A stretch of DNA of 24,740 nucleotides from an uncultured Eubacteriaceae bacterium (GTDB lineage Bacteria; Bacillota; Clostridia; Eubacteriales; Eubacteriaceae): assembly GCA_947630385.1 (NCBI GenBank), contig CANRHG010000008.1, positions 1-24,740 of the forward strand, given 5' to 3'. This document shows positions 1 through 6,138 of the stretch, in pieces. Position 1 is the stretch's first letter; every line of letters starts with the position of its first letter. Below the pieces are notes generated by a model. It was not told the DNA's origin. It was given only the letters and a program-made list of their open reading frames with translations, and ran no database searches. The position numbers and the translations under genes are program-made.

Positions 1-116
1 AATTTTTTGTAATACCTTCCAAGAAATTTTGTAATTTCCAAAAATTGTGTAACAGCTTCCAAAAATTTTTGTAATTTCCAAAGATTTTTGTAATTTTCCA
101 AATTTTTCTGTAGGTT
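1..116. repeat. Degenerate ~20-bp direct repeats, possible IS21-family end
   Basis: About five imperfect copies of a unit reading roughly AATTTTTGTAATTTCCAAA follow each other (near 1-23, 24-42, 43-63, 64-83 and 84-103). Arrays of short direct repeats at the ends are typical of IS21-family elements, and the array begins where similarity to ToxN ends. No transposase is visible because the window starts here, so the family call is an inference. Confidence 0.5.
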
Positions 117-221
117 AACAAGATGCGGCCTAATCTTACTCCCGTAATTAACATCTTCAACGTGGCTATCAAACTGTTTCAGATATCTAATATAGTTCTT
201 ATCTACAATATAAAAATTCAT
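1..221 (-). pseudogene. ToxN/AbiQ-like type III toxin, N-terminal fragment running into a repeat array
   Basis: An open frame starts at ATG 221-219, with a GGGGA ribosome-binding sequence 5 nt upstream, and begins MNFYIVDKNYIRYLKQFD. The spacing of aromatic residues (FYIVD, YIRYLKQFD, then a basic RPHL near residue 34) matches the N-terminus of ToxN/AbiQ-family endoribonuclease toxins of type III toxin-antitoxin systems. That assignment is from memory of the family, not a search. After about residue 34 the similarity stops, and the frame continues only as a translation of degenerate direct repeats out to the window edge (residues 35-73, rich in LE, YK and FL). I read this as a toxin gene interrupted by a mobile-element end, so probably inactive. 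The type III layout upstream (promoter, short RNA, terminator, then toxin ATG) supports the call. If the frame continues normally beyond the window, it could instead be an intact variant. Confidence 0.6.
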
Positions 222-232
222 AAAATCCCCAT

Positions 233-275
233 AAAAAAAAGCAACTTTCGGGATTTTAATATCCTTCTAGTTGCT
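233..275 (-). terminator. Hairpin terminator between toxin leader RNA and toxin start
   Basis: Read on the minus strand, a 7-bp stem AGCAACT/AGTTGCT with an inner GGAT/ATCC stem is followed by eight T residues, and the toxin-like ATG lies 12 nt beyond. A leaky terminator between antitoxin RNA and toxin gene is the standard arrangement in type III toxin-antitoxin loci. Confidence 0.7.
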
Positions 276-338
276 TTTACTTTATAAAATTATCTTTTAA
301 ACAAGCTCTTTGGTGAGAAGCTCAAAACTCGCTTTTAT
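240..338 (-). ncRNA. Candidate ToxI-like antitoxin RNA (leader of toxin fragment)
   Basis: A transcript from the extended -10 element at 345-353 would run about 100 nt to the terminator at 233-275. It contains no ORF. It carries GAGCTT twice, nine nucleotides apart, and several complementary short segments that could form a pseudoknot. The clear tandem repeats expected of ToxI antitoxins are not obvious, so this could be a single or decayed unit, or an ordinary leader. The call rests mainly on position. Confidence 0.35.
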
Positions 339-344
339 GATATT

Positions 345-353
345 ATTATACCA
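345..353 (-). promoter_or_regulatory. Extended -10 promoter of toxin leader
   Basis: On the minus strand the sequence TGGTATAAT is a perfect extended -10 element. No good -35 box is seen 16-18 nt upstream, which is tolerated by extended -10 promoters. It would start transcription near 338. The rest of 354-655 holds no gene I can support: it is AT-rich, with one unrecognised minus-strand open stretch of about 40 codons (about 480-600). Confidence 0.5.
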
Positions 354-655
354 TAATATTAGGTTACTAAAGCCTCTGTTCTTCAAAACAAAGGTAAGGA
401 CTTTCGAGTTAATCTACAAAATTTTTAATAGGTTAAAGTCAGCGTCTGAAACCTAGAGAAGGATTATTACATTAGTTGGTTAAAATTTTCTTGTTTAAGG
501 AAGTCATTTGACAAACTGGCTTTGTAAATTCTATGTTTAATCTGCTGATAAACTGGACAATTCTTTTGTAATGACGGTCAAAATTTTTTATAAAATATCA
601 TTCTTTGTAGATTTATGTTCTGATTTATAAGTAGAACCAAAATTCATCAGAGAAT

Positions 656-692
656 ATAAAAAACGCTGATAGTTTTTATAACCACCAGCGTT
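656..692 (-). terminator. Terminator after tRNA-Gln
   Basis: On the minus strand AACGCTG pairs with CAGCGTT around an unpaired middle, followed by a T run. It lies 20 nt past the tRNA 3' end and fits as the terminator of the 825-1898 gene plus tRNA transcript. Confidence 0.7.
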
Positions 693-711
693 ATTATTGT
701 CGAAATAAAAT

Positions 712-786
712 TGGCAAGGGTAGCAGGATTCGAACCTGCGGATGATGGAGTCAGAGTCCACTGCCTTACCGCTTGGCGATACCCCT
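712..786 (-). tRNA. tRNA-Gln (anticodon CUG)
   Basis: Full cloverleaf on the minus strand: acceptor AGGGGTA pairs with TACCCTT (one G-U pair), D arm GCC/GGC, anticodon stem GTGGA/TCCAT with loop CTCTGAC (anticodon CTG), a TTCGAAT T loop, discriminator G and encoded CCA. It decodes CAG. It lies 38 bp downstream of the membrane-protein gene in the same direction and may share its transcript. It borders the accessory stretch 1-710, and tRNA 3' ends are common integration points. Confidence 0.95.
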
Positions 787-824
787 GCGTAACGTTATTA
801 TTTTAGCATCTTAAGTCCCCTGTG

Positions 825-1898
825 TCAAGAATTATTTTCGTTATTATTAAAAAAATCATCATTTAAATCCACATCAATAAGATTTATTTCTGTTTCATCA
901 TCAAGACTCTTTTCTTGAGGTATACTTTCGATGCCTTCTTCCGTATACGTTAAAAATCCATCCGCTTCCTCATAGATATTTCTTTCGCTAGGTTGAAATT
1001 CTATTTCGAAACTATCTATTTCTATTTCCGGCTTCGGTTCAATATCCGTTTCATTGCTTTCCTGGGCTTCCGTCTGAACTTCTTGATCGAGAGCATTGAT
1101 TTCATCTCGACGTTCTTTACGTTCTTCAATTAAGAAATCTTCAAATGTATCTTCCAGATTGTCTCTGTTTTCATGATATTGTTTTCTTATTTCTTCTTTT
1201 TGTGAAATACTTAGACCTTCTTTATGAATGTCTCTTTCGTACTCATCGCGTAAAGCCGAACGGCGTTCTTTTTCCTGCTCTTTTAATTCTTCTTCCTTAC
1301 GGTCAAAGCTTTGGTCGATCCTATGTTTACCGGCATAAAAGTTCTGATAAACCTTATCGGGTTCAAGAGGGTCATAAGGACGGTCGTTTCTTATCGCATA
1401 GATAAAGAAGCCAGGTCCTAAGATCACTGACCAAATGGTATAACTGGTCCGGTTCTTCGGACGATAGATCTTATATAAACGCCAGAGCCCCGAAACTTGA
1501 TAGACGAAACTTAAAGCCAGGATCAACATTGGCCAGAATCCGCCTAATCCATAACCTGTGGCTACAGCGCTTATTAGAGCAGCCAAGGGCAGGAAGAATT
1601 CCGCATGGCCTAAAACGATCGAGTCTCCTAAGACGACTTTGTTATTTATCAAACGGCCTAAAATATAATCCGAAAGAATCGGAACCCAAGCGAACCAAGC
1701 GTGGGCAATTCCACGATCTTTAGCCATATGATACAGACCAATACTCTGGAAAATATAAACAATAAATATATATAGTAATAATAGCACCATTAAAAAGGCG
1801 GCTACTCCACTAAAGAACCCCGAAAAGGCGTAATTGTAGGCGCCCGGAGTTTGGCCGTATCTATAATAGCCGTAATCTCCATAATAATCGTTAAACAT
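825..1898 (-). CDS. Multi-span membrane protein with coiled-coil and acidic tail
   Basis: 357 residues, function not recognised. Residues 1-22 are rich in Tyr and Gly. Four hydrophobic segments follow (about 25-52, 93-110, 118-136 and 150-166), with the SIGLYHMAKDRGIAHAWFAWVP loop between the first two. That loop resembles the small DUF5684-like membrane-protein group of Bacillota, where an Ala-Trp-rich motif follows the first helix. Residues 195-270 are a highly charged helix/coiled coil (KEEELKEQEKERR type), and 275-357 is an acidic, low-complexity tail ending in Asn residues. The start at 1898 is backed by AAGGAG 12 nt upstream, a slightly long spacing. A TTGACA-type promoter lies about 60 nt upstream and tRNA-Gln lies downstream. 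The membrane part followed by a long cytosolic coiled coil suggests a scaffold or sensor, but no catalytic motif is visible. Confidence 0.75.
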   Translation of the reverse strand: MFNDYYGDYGYYRYGQTPGAYNYAFSGFFSGVAAFLMVLLLLYIFIVYIFQSIGLYHMAKDRGIAHAWFAWVPILSDYILGRLINNKVVLGDSIVLGHAEFFLPLAALISAVATGYGLGGFWPMLILALSFVYQVSGLWRLYKIYRPKNRTSYTIWSVILGPGFFIYAIRNDRPYDPLEPDKVYQNFYAGKHRIDQSFDRKEEELKEQEKERRSALRDEYERDIHKEGLSISQKEEIRKQYHENRDNLEDTFEDFLIEERKERRDEINALDQEVQTEAQESNETDIEPKPEIEIDSFEIEFQPSERNIYEEADGFLTYTEEGIESIPQEKSLDDETEINLIDVDLNDDFFNNNENNS

Positions 1899-1953
1899 AA
1901 ATTAATTATTCTCCTTAATTTTTCGTTATTTGTTACTCCTTTTAATTTACCCA

Positions 1954-1981
1954 ACTAAACACTTTAAACCTAAGCTGTCAA
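1954..1981 (-). promoter_or_regulatory. Putative promoter of the membrane-protein gene
   Basis: On the minus strand a perfect TTGACA lies 16 nt upstream of a weak TTTAGT -10 box, about 55 nt before the ATG at 1898. The -35 is convincing and the -10 is poor. Confidence 0.4.
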
Positions 1982-1997
1982 GTGCATTGCTCTACGT

Positions 1998-2025
1998 AAA
2001 CGTTTGAAAGTTTCTAAAAACGTTT
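1998..2025. promoter_or_regulatory. Paired AAACGTTT palindromes, operator-like
   Basis: Two copies of the perfect 8-bp palindrome AAACGTTT start exactly 20 bp apart (1998-2005 and 2018-2025), just upstream of the TTGACA box of the minus-strand gene. Two-turn spacing of palindromes is typical of a dimeric regulator bound on one face of DNA. The regulator is unknown. Apart from this and the promoter, 1899-2280 shows nothing codable. Confidence 0.35.
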
Positions 2026-2280
2026 ATTTCAAAATTAAGCACCCATAAGAGTCCGGAAAAGAAAAATAACTTAGGATAACTTTGGTCAAAAAATTATCTT
2101 AAAAAACGAAATTTAGGGCAAAATCCTGATTGTCTGGGTAAGCCTAGGGTAAAATCAATTAAAAATCTTTTAAAACTTAGGAAGATCTTCTAGTTCTTAA
2201 CTAGTCTAATTGGAACAATGTCTACTACTAAATCGGCACTGTAACCGTTTTGATTCTTCAATTCATTTCTGGAGGAACTT

Positions 2281-2373
2281 ATGGAAATCTTTATAATGGT
2301 TTTAAGCGCAATTAATTTGATACTAAATATTCTCACCCTAAGGCGAACTTTAAAACGCGATGCTAAGAAATGA
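2281..2373 (+). CDS. 30-residue hydrophobic peptide A
   Basis: ATG at 2281 is preceded by a strong TGGAGGA ribosome-binding site 8 nt upstream. The product starts MEIFIMVLSAINLILNILTL and ends in a basic tail (RRTLKRDAKK): one membrane span plus a positively charged C-terminus. The layout recalls small type I toxin-like or regulatory membrane peptides, but no family is recognised. It resembles peptide C downstream in length of span and tail. A 73-codon open frame on the opposite strand (2190-2411) is less credible because it has no comparable ribosome-binding site. Confidence 0.5.
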   Translation: MEIFIMVLSAINLILNILTLRRTLKRDAKK

Positions 2374-2484
2374 GAATTTTGTTCTTTTCGAAAAATCACG
2401 TAAATTGTCAAATCAATCGATAAACGGTTTATTCTAAACGAACGAAATAAAGGCTTTCACAGAAAGGAAGATTAAGGTGGATTT

Positions 2485-2580
2485 ATGATTTTTAAGATTA
2501 TCACCCTTGTTTTCAGTTTAATGACACTTGTCGTTGTTTATTGGAATTACAATCTTAATAAGAAAGAAGTCGAAAAATGA
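2485..2580 (+). CDS. 31-residue hydrophobic peptide B
   Basis: ATG 2485 follows an AAGGTGG ribosome-binding sequence with 4 nt spacing. The product is a single membrane span (MIFKIITLVFSLMTLVVVYW) followed by a polar and charged tail (NYNLNKKEVEK). Its stop codon overlaps the start of peptide C as ATGA, the usual sign of translational coupling and good evidence that both are translated. Function unknown. A weak promoter candidate, TTGTCA with TATTCT 19 nt on, lies between A and B. Confidence 0.55.
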   Translation: MIFKIITLVFSLMTLVVVYWNYNLNKKEVEK

Positions 2581-2696
2581 TGGTGGAAACGATTATCGAT
2601 ATCCTTATTATCACTTTTAACGTCCTCTCGATTTATTTTATGATCAAAACGATCAGGCTAGGGGATCGTGAATTCAAGAAAGAAAAGGATAAGTAG
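2577..2696 (+). CDS. 39-residue hydrophobic peptide C
   Basis: Starts with two ATG codons, the first overlapping the stop of peptide B by 4 nt. It has one predicted span (about residues 5-24, IIDILIITFNVLSIYFMIK) and a strongly charged tail (RLGDREFKKEKDK). The pattern matches peptide A, which suggests the two are diverged copies. A rho-independent terminator lies 95 bp downstream. Function unknown: possibilities are a membrane-active toxin peptide, a regulator of a membrane complex, or a leader peptide. Confidence 0.5.
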   Translation: MMVETIIDILIITFNVLSIYFMIKTIRLGDREFKKEKDK

Positions 2697-2790
2697 GATC
2701 ATTAAAGAAAACCTACGCGTAGTCCAAATAGAAATACTCACTACGATTAATCTTACTGGTGAAATTTACGCCCGATCAATTATGTTTACC

Positions 2791-2818
2791 AACCGAGGCT
2801 TTTCAGCCTCGGTTTTTT
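2791..2818 (+). terminator. Strong terminator after the small-peptide cluster
   Basis: AACCGAGGCT pairs perfectly with AGCCTCGGTT across a 4-nt loop and is followed by six T residues: a textbook plus-strand rho-independent terminator, showing that this strand really is transcribed. Confidence 0.85.
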
Positions 2819-2822
2819 GACG

Positions 2823-2852
2823 AGAAAAAACAAAAGACGCCCGAAAGCGTCT
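2823..2852 (-). terminator. Terminator after tRNA-Leu
   Basis: AGACGC/GCGTCT hairpin (2835-2852) followed on the minus strand by TTTTGTTTTTT. It lies 25 nt past the tRNA-Leu 3' end. Confidence 0.8.
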
Positions 2853-2876
2853 AAATTACATTCACAGTTAATAATT

Positions 2877-2963
2877 TGGTGCCGAAGAAGGGATTTGAAC
2901 CCTTACGTCCGTGAAGACAACGGATTTTGAGTCCGTCATGTCTGCCAATTCCATCACTTCGGC
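2877..2963 (-). tRNA. tRNA-Leu (anticodon CAA)
   Basis: 87-nt class II tRNA on the minus strand: acceptor GCCGAAG/CTTCGGC, anticodon stem ACGGA/TCCGT with loop CTCAAAA (anticodon CAA), long variable arm, T loop TTCAAAT, discriminator A and encoded CCA. Decodes UUG. Confidence 0.95.
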
Positions 2964-2970
2964 AAGTGGC

Positions 2971-3023
2971 CACAATGTGCTCGGCAATTTGAAAAAATTT
3001 TTCAAACCCCGAGCAGCATTGCG
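2971..3023. repeat. Long nested inverted repeat between aroK and tRNA-Leu
   Basis: CAATGTGCTCGG pairs with CCGAGCAGCATTG (one bulge), and the interior is itself a near-perfect palindrome, TTTGAAAAAATTTTTCAAA. No T run follows on either strand, so it is not a standard terminator. An extended -10 (TGGTAAAAT, minus strand, about 3030-3040) lies just upstream, so the hairpin may sit in the tRNA-Leu precursor leader. Confidence 0.6.
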
Positions 3024-3059
3024 TAAAGAGTATTTTACCACGCTTACTTAAAATTTACT

Positions 3060-3569
3060 TTAAATTTTTAGCCAATTTATTAATTCTTTTACAATTTGTA
3101 GCGGCGTTCTCGTGCCTACGTCGATCTTATACGTATAATCCCGGTAAAAAGGTTCGCGTTCTTTTAAGATGGCCGTGATTTTCCCCTTAAGATCTCCGTC
3201 TTTTAGAAGGGGCCGCTCCGTACTCGTTTCAAGCCGCCGTACCAGCTCGTCGACTCCGACTTCAAGGTAAATCACCGCCCCCCGCTCTTTCATGATCCTA
3301 CGGTTTTCTTCGCTAAGTACGATCCCACCGCCGGTGGCGATAAGAAGCGGTCGCTCCGGAAGCGACTTTAAAGCCCTAGTCTCCCGCTCCCTGAAACCTT
3401 CTTCCCCGTAACGCGAAAAGATCTCATCGACCGATAAGCCCTCACGCTCTTCGATGTAACGGTCCAGGTCTACGAACTCTCTGCCTAACTTTAAGGCGGC
3501 GAGCTCTCCTACCGTTGACTTTCCCGCTCCCATGCAGCCGGTAAAGTAGATGTGGCGAAACTTTTTCAT
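3060..3569 (-). CDS. aroK: Shikimate kinase
   Basis: 169 residues, the usual length. It phosphorylates shikimate at the 3-hydroxyl with ATP in the cytosol, on the way to chorismate. Visible motifs are the P-loop GCMGAGKST (residues 11-19), the shikimate-binding DLDR (34-37) and FRERE (59-63), the GGG turn (80-82) and the lid ERPLL (118-122), with a basic region after the lid. All expected catalytic residues are present. The ATG at 3569 overlaps the aroD stop as ATGA, so the two are translationally coupled and aroK is the last gene of the operon. Other shikimate-pathway genes are not in the window. Confidence 0.95.
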   Translation of the reverse strand: MKKFRHIYFTGCMGAGKSTVGELAALKLGREFVDLDRYIEEREGLSVDEIFSRYGEEGFRERETRALKSLPERPLLIATGGGIVLSEENRRIMKERGAVIYLEVGVDELVRRLETSTERPLLKDGDLKGKITAILKEREPFYRDYTYKIDVGTRTPLQIVKELINWLKI

Positions 3570-4237
3570 CTTCGAAGCTTCCGCCAGGTATCGATGTCGA
3601 TCTGTCCCGGTGCGGACGCTCTTACGTCCGACACAAACGTGACGCTGGAACCTAACATCTCCGGAAAGAGCCTTCCCTGTTTTCCGGCCTCTCCCATAGC
3701 AATTAGGATAAAAACGCGCTCCGGAAAGATACGTCGAAGCTCTGAGGCTAAGCCTACCATGTCGTTAAATTCGTACGCGTTGTCTACGTTAAAAGCGCCT
3801 TTTAAAACCCCGTCTTCCTTTAAGTTTAAAAGCCTTTGTTTGTTTTTCTCTTTTCCTTTATAAGGACCGAAGTCATGGAAAGAGCGGATGAGTCGATTAG
3901 TATCCACGAGCATTTCCATATCAAGGCTGTCTTCAACGTCAAGGAGGTCAAACAGTCCGCTGCGATCGGCGCGTTTGATCGCTTTTAAGCGCTCTTCCCC
4001 CGACGAATCAAAAGGGCTTCCCTGGTCTTTACTACGGAAGGTAAAGATCAAGTTCTTTGCCTCGCTTTCGTAAACGGTATTAAGGAAGGGATCGATCCCG
4101 TCTTTAAAATAATCGTAGCGTAGTTCGATTAGATCGGGCGCCTTTGAGACCGCGTGATCTAAAGCTTTCTTTAACTCTTTTGTGGTCTCGGCACAAACCG
4201 GAATACACAGGTAGGTCTTGTTTTTATCTAGAATCAT
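3566..4237 (-). CDS. aroD: Type I 3-dehydroquinate dehydratase
   Basis: 223 residues, a little shorter than the ~250 typical of the type I family. It removes water from 3-dehydroquinate through a Schiff-base lysine to give 3-dehydroshikimate, directly upstream of the AroK substrate pathway. Seen in the sequence: IELRYDYF (37-44), FTFRS (65-69), the catalytic histidine in SFHDF (His121), the Schiff-base lysine in VLKGAF (Lys146), GEAGKQGR, and the SAPGQID substrate loop near the C-terminus. The start overlaps the upstream phosphatase gene by 14 nt, and the stop overlaps aroK by 4 nt. The short length comes from compact loops, not a missing motif. Confidence 0.93.
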   Translation of the reverse strand: MILDKNKTYLCIPVCAETTKELKKALDHAVSKAPDLIELRYDYFKDGIDPFLNTVYESEAKNLIFTFRSKDQGSPFDSSGEERLKAIKRADRSGLFDLLDVEDSLDMEMLVDTNRLIRSFHDFGPYKGKEKNKQRLLNLKEDGVLKGAFNVDNAYEFNDMVGLASELRRIFPERVFILIAMGEAGKQGRLFPEMLGSSVTFVSDVRASAPGQIDIDTWRKLRR

Positions 4238-4754
4238 ATCGGCTTAAAAGTTCCCGTAGGGCCGTATCGTCTAAATCGTGGCCAAAAAAACGCAGCGTGA
4301 GTGTCCCGTCCGAAGTGGTATTTTCTACCGCGCTGACCGAGAGGTTCTCGATCAGCCCCTTAAAGTCCGGGTTTAGTGCCCGAAGCAGGTCCGCGATGAC
4401 GTTTCCGTGCGTGATAAGTAAAATATTCCCGTCCTCCGGACTTACCCGGATAAGAACGTCTACGATGCGTTTTAAGTAGTCTTGTACGTCCTCTTTATTT
4501 TTAAAGTCGTACTCGGTCAGACCCTCTTCGATATCCAACGCGTCAACCCGGCTTTTAGAAAGGAGCAGGCGCTCGGTCTCCAGCGCCCGGGTAAGAGGCG
4601 AGACGTAAACGTGGCTAAAACGGTGGTCCTCAAAGACGGGCCGGCGTTTTAAGACTTCTTTTACGCCGTCTTTAGAAAGCGGTAGGTCCTCTCTTCCCTG
4701 TACCTTCCCTTCTTCGTTCCAGCGGGTCTTGCCGTGGCGCATCAAATAGATCAA
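4224..4754 (-). CDS. Histidine phosphatase family protein (phosphoglycerate mutase-like)
   Basis: 176 residues from a TTG start at 4754. This start is chosen because it gives the family N-terminus (TTG)IYLMRHGKTRWN and overlaps the upstream stop as TTGA; a longer frame extending to 4991 only shadows the previous gene. An internal ATG at 4742 would begin at MRHGKT and lose the first strand. Motifs: RHG with nucleophile His7, the SPLTRALET arginine motif, and the second histidine in THG (His116). Members dephosphorylate small molecules such as sugar phosphates, alpha-ribazole phosphate or phosphoglycerate, and the substrate cannot be read here. The location next to a B12-dependent methionine synthase makes an alpha-ribazole phosphatase (CobC-like) role possible, but no other cobalamin genes are present. 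Confidence 0.88.
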   Translation of the reverse strand: MIYLMRHGKTRWNEEGKVQGREDLPLSKDGVKEVLKRRPVFEDHRFSHVYVSPLTRALETERLLLSKSRVDALDIEEGLTEYDFKNKEDVQDYLKRIVDVLIRVSPEDGNILLITHGNVIADLLRALNPDFKGLIENLSVSAVENTTSDGTLTLRFFGHDLDDTALRELLSRYDSR

Positions 4755-5287
4755 TAGACGATCGACTTTAAGACTTCTTCGGCTGTAGCCTTGTTCTTTA
4801 AGAGTTCTATCAGTTTCCCCGAAAAAGCGATCGCGGTCCCGGCCCCACGGCTCGTTACGATGTTGCCGTCGACGACGACCGGCTCTTCCACAAAGTCCGC
4901 GCCTTTTAGTTCGTCCTGCATGCCCGGATAGACCGTGGCTTTTTTGCCTTTTAAGAGTCCCATACGGCCGAGGATGGAGGGAGCGGCACAAATCGCGGCC
5001 AAAAGCTTGTCCGTCGCTTCGACCTGGGTGATTAGATCCCTTACGGCGTCGTCGCGTTCCAGATTCTTAAAGCCGGGGTTGCCTCCGGGTAGGATCAGGC
5101 AGTCGATGTCGCTGAAGTCGACGTTGTCCATGACGTCGTCGGCTTCGACGGTAATCCCGTGGGCGCCCCTAACCATCTTAGCGTCGATTCCCACGGTCGT
5201 CACTTCCAGTCCCGCTCTTCTTAGAAGATCCACCGGCGTGATCGCTTCGATTTCCTCAAATCCCGGTGCCAGCAATAAATAGACCAT
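4751..5287 (-). CDS. DJ-1/PfpI family protein (YajL-like)
   Basis: 178 residues from ATG 5287, selected because AGGAGGT (5291-5297) sits just before it. A GTG at 5308 would place this site inside the gene. The single-domain flavodoxin-like DJ-1 fold is clear: PGFEEIEAITPVDLLRRAG at 8-26 with conserved Glu14, LPGGNPG (66-72), and the nucleophile elbow AAICAAP with Cys100. The family includes protein/nucleotide deglycases, chaperones and redox sensors, and Cys100 with Glu14 is the expected active pair. The gene begins one nucleotide after the queH stop, its ribosome-binding site being formed by the queH C-terminal Arg codons. It ends overlapping the phosphatase TTG. Confidence 0.9.
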   Translation of the reverse strand: MVYLLLAPGFEEIEAITPVDLLRRAGLEVTTVGIDAKMVRGAHGITVEADDVMDNVDFSDIDCLILPGGNPGFKNLERDDAVRDLITQVEATDKLLAAICAAPSILGRMGLLKGKKATVYPGMQDELKGADFVEEPVVVDGNIVTSRGAGTAIAFSGKLIELLKNKATAEEVLKSIVY

Positions 5288-5288
5288 A

Positions 5289-5873
5289 TTACCTCCTAGA
5301 GAATTCACACCCGCAGTAGTCCTGCCGGTAGAGATTGTATTTTTTCGACAGCTCCGTCGAGCGTAAAAAGCCGTCGCGTTTTTTAAAGTCCGTCGGTAAG
5401 TAAAGCGCTTTTCCGTCGCGTCCCAAAATGTTGATCATCTGCGAGTTTTTAAGCGGAGAGAGGGTCAGCGTCGTCGCGTAATAATCGCATCCCAGTTCCT
5501 CGGCCCTTTCTTTGGCCCGCTTTAGGCGCTGGTTGTAACAGAGCGCGCAGCGAAGCCCCCCTTCGGGCTCACCCTCAAAACCTGAAACGTAGTCGAGGAA
5601 CTCGCTATGGTCGTAGTCTTCTATTATGACCTGCGCCTTAAGTCCCAACTGCTCGACTAACTTCTTTAACTCGTTTCCCCTCTTTTCGTACTCGTCTCTA
5701 CTATAAATATTGGGGTTGTAAAAATCGATGACGAGCTCAAAATCCTCACTTAAACGCTCGAGTGCCGTCGTCGCGCACGGGGCGCAACACACGTGAAGCA
5801 GCAGTTTCTTATTTGGCCCGGCTTTCCGGATGATCTGTTGCATCATCCGGTCGTAATTGATCTTCTGGGGCAT
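5289..5873 (-). CDS. queH: Epoxyqueuosine reductase QueH
   Basis: 194 residues from ATG 5873, which has GGAG 7 nt upstream. An in-frame ATG at 5897 is less likely. QueH reduces epoxyqueuosine to queuosine in tRNA and is the non-homologous replacement of QueG (former DUF208). Diagnostic cysteines are all present: HVCCAPC (Cys29, 30, 33), RCALCY (Cys109, 112) and DYCGC (Cys187, 189), which bind an iron-sulfur cluster and support the diiron-type chemistry described for the family. The N-terminal INYD and the SPLKNSQ segment are also typical. Its first 65 nt overlap the end of the upstream small membrane protein in another frame. Confidence 0.95.
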   Translation of the reverse strand: MPQKINYDRMMQQIIRKAGPNKKLLLHVCCAPCATTALERLSEDFELVIDFYNPNIYSRDEYEKRGNELKKLVEQLGLKAQVIIEDYDHSEFLDYVSGFEGEPEGGLRCALCYNQRLKRAKERAEELGCDYYATTLTLSPLKNSQMINILGRDGKALYLPTDFKKRDGFLRSTELSKKYNLYRQDYCGCEFSRR

Positions 5874-6138
5874 CTTTATCTCCGAATACCATCTCAAGTA
5901 GGATCAGTAGGTTGAGGCTCAGAGTCAGACTTGAGACGATTTTTCTTAAGAAGCGCGGAAGTCTGCTGCCGAAGTATAGGCCACTGCTAAAGATCCCGAT
6001 TCCCGCGAGAAGGTCCTTCTTTGGGATGTCAATACCTTCGACTTTTTGTTTTAAGATTTCAAGTTTGTCTTCGGCGATCTCAAAATCCACTTTCGCGTCT
6101 TGAACCGCTTCCTGTTCGATTTTTTTAGCATCCGTCAT
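5809..6138 (-). CDS. Small membrane protein of unknown function
   Basis: 109 residues. The start ATG overlaps the metH stop (ATGA) and has GGAGG 7 nt upstream, so translation is well supported. Residues 1-40 are a charged helix (EDKLEILKQKVEGID), 44-60 and 66-85 are hydrophobic and form a probable hairpin of two membrane spans joined by a basic turn (RLPRFLRK), and 86-109 is an acidic polar tail. The last 21 codons are overprinted on the beginning of queH, an unusually long overlap for this operon. Not recognised. Its placement between metH and queH does not reveal a function. Confidence 0.7.
   Translation of the reverse strand: MTDAKKIEQEAVQDAKVDFEIAEDKLEILKQKVEGIDIPKKDLLAGIGIFSSGLYFGSRLPRFLRKIVSSLTLSLNLLILLEMVFGDKDAPEDQLRPDDATDHPESRAK

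Noticed and set aside
1..116. CRISPR array
   Set aside because: Units are only about 20 bp, degenerate and contiguous, without separate unique spacers.
2190..2411. 73-codon minus-strand ORF
   Set aside because: No ribosome-binding site and a basic, random-looking product; the opposite strand has a small ORF with a strong GGAGG site.
4755..4991. N-terminal extension of the histidine phosphatase frame to 4991
   Set aside because: It overlaps the well-defined DJ-1 gene and is Arg/Gly-rich shadow sequence; the family N-terminus begins at TTG 4754.
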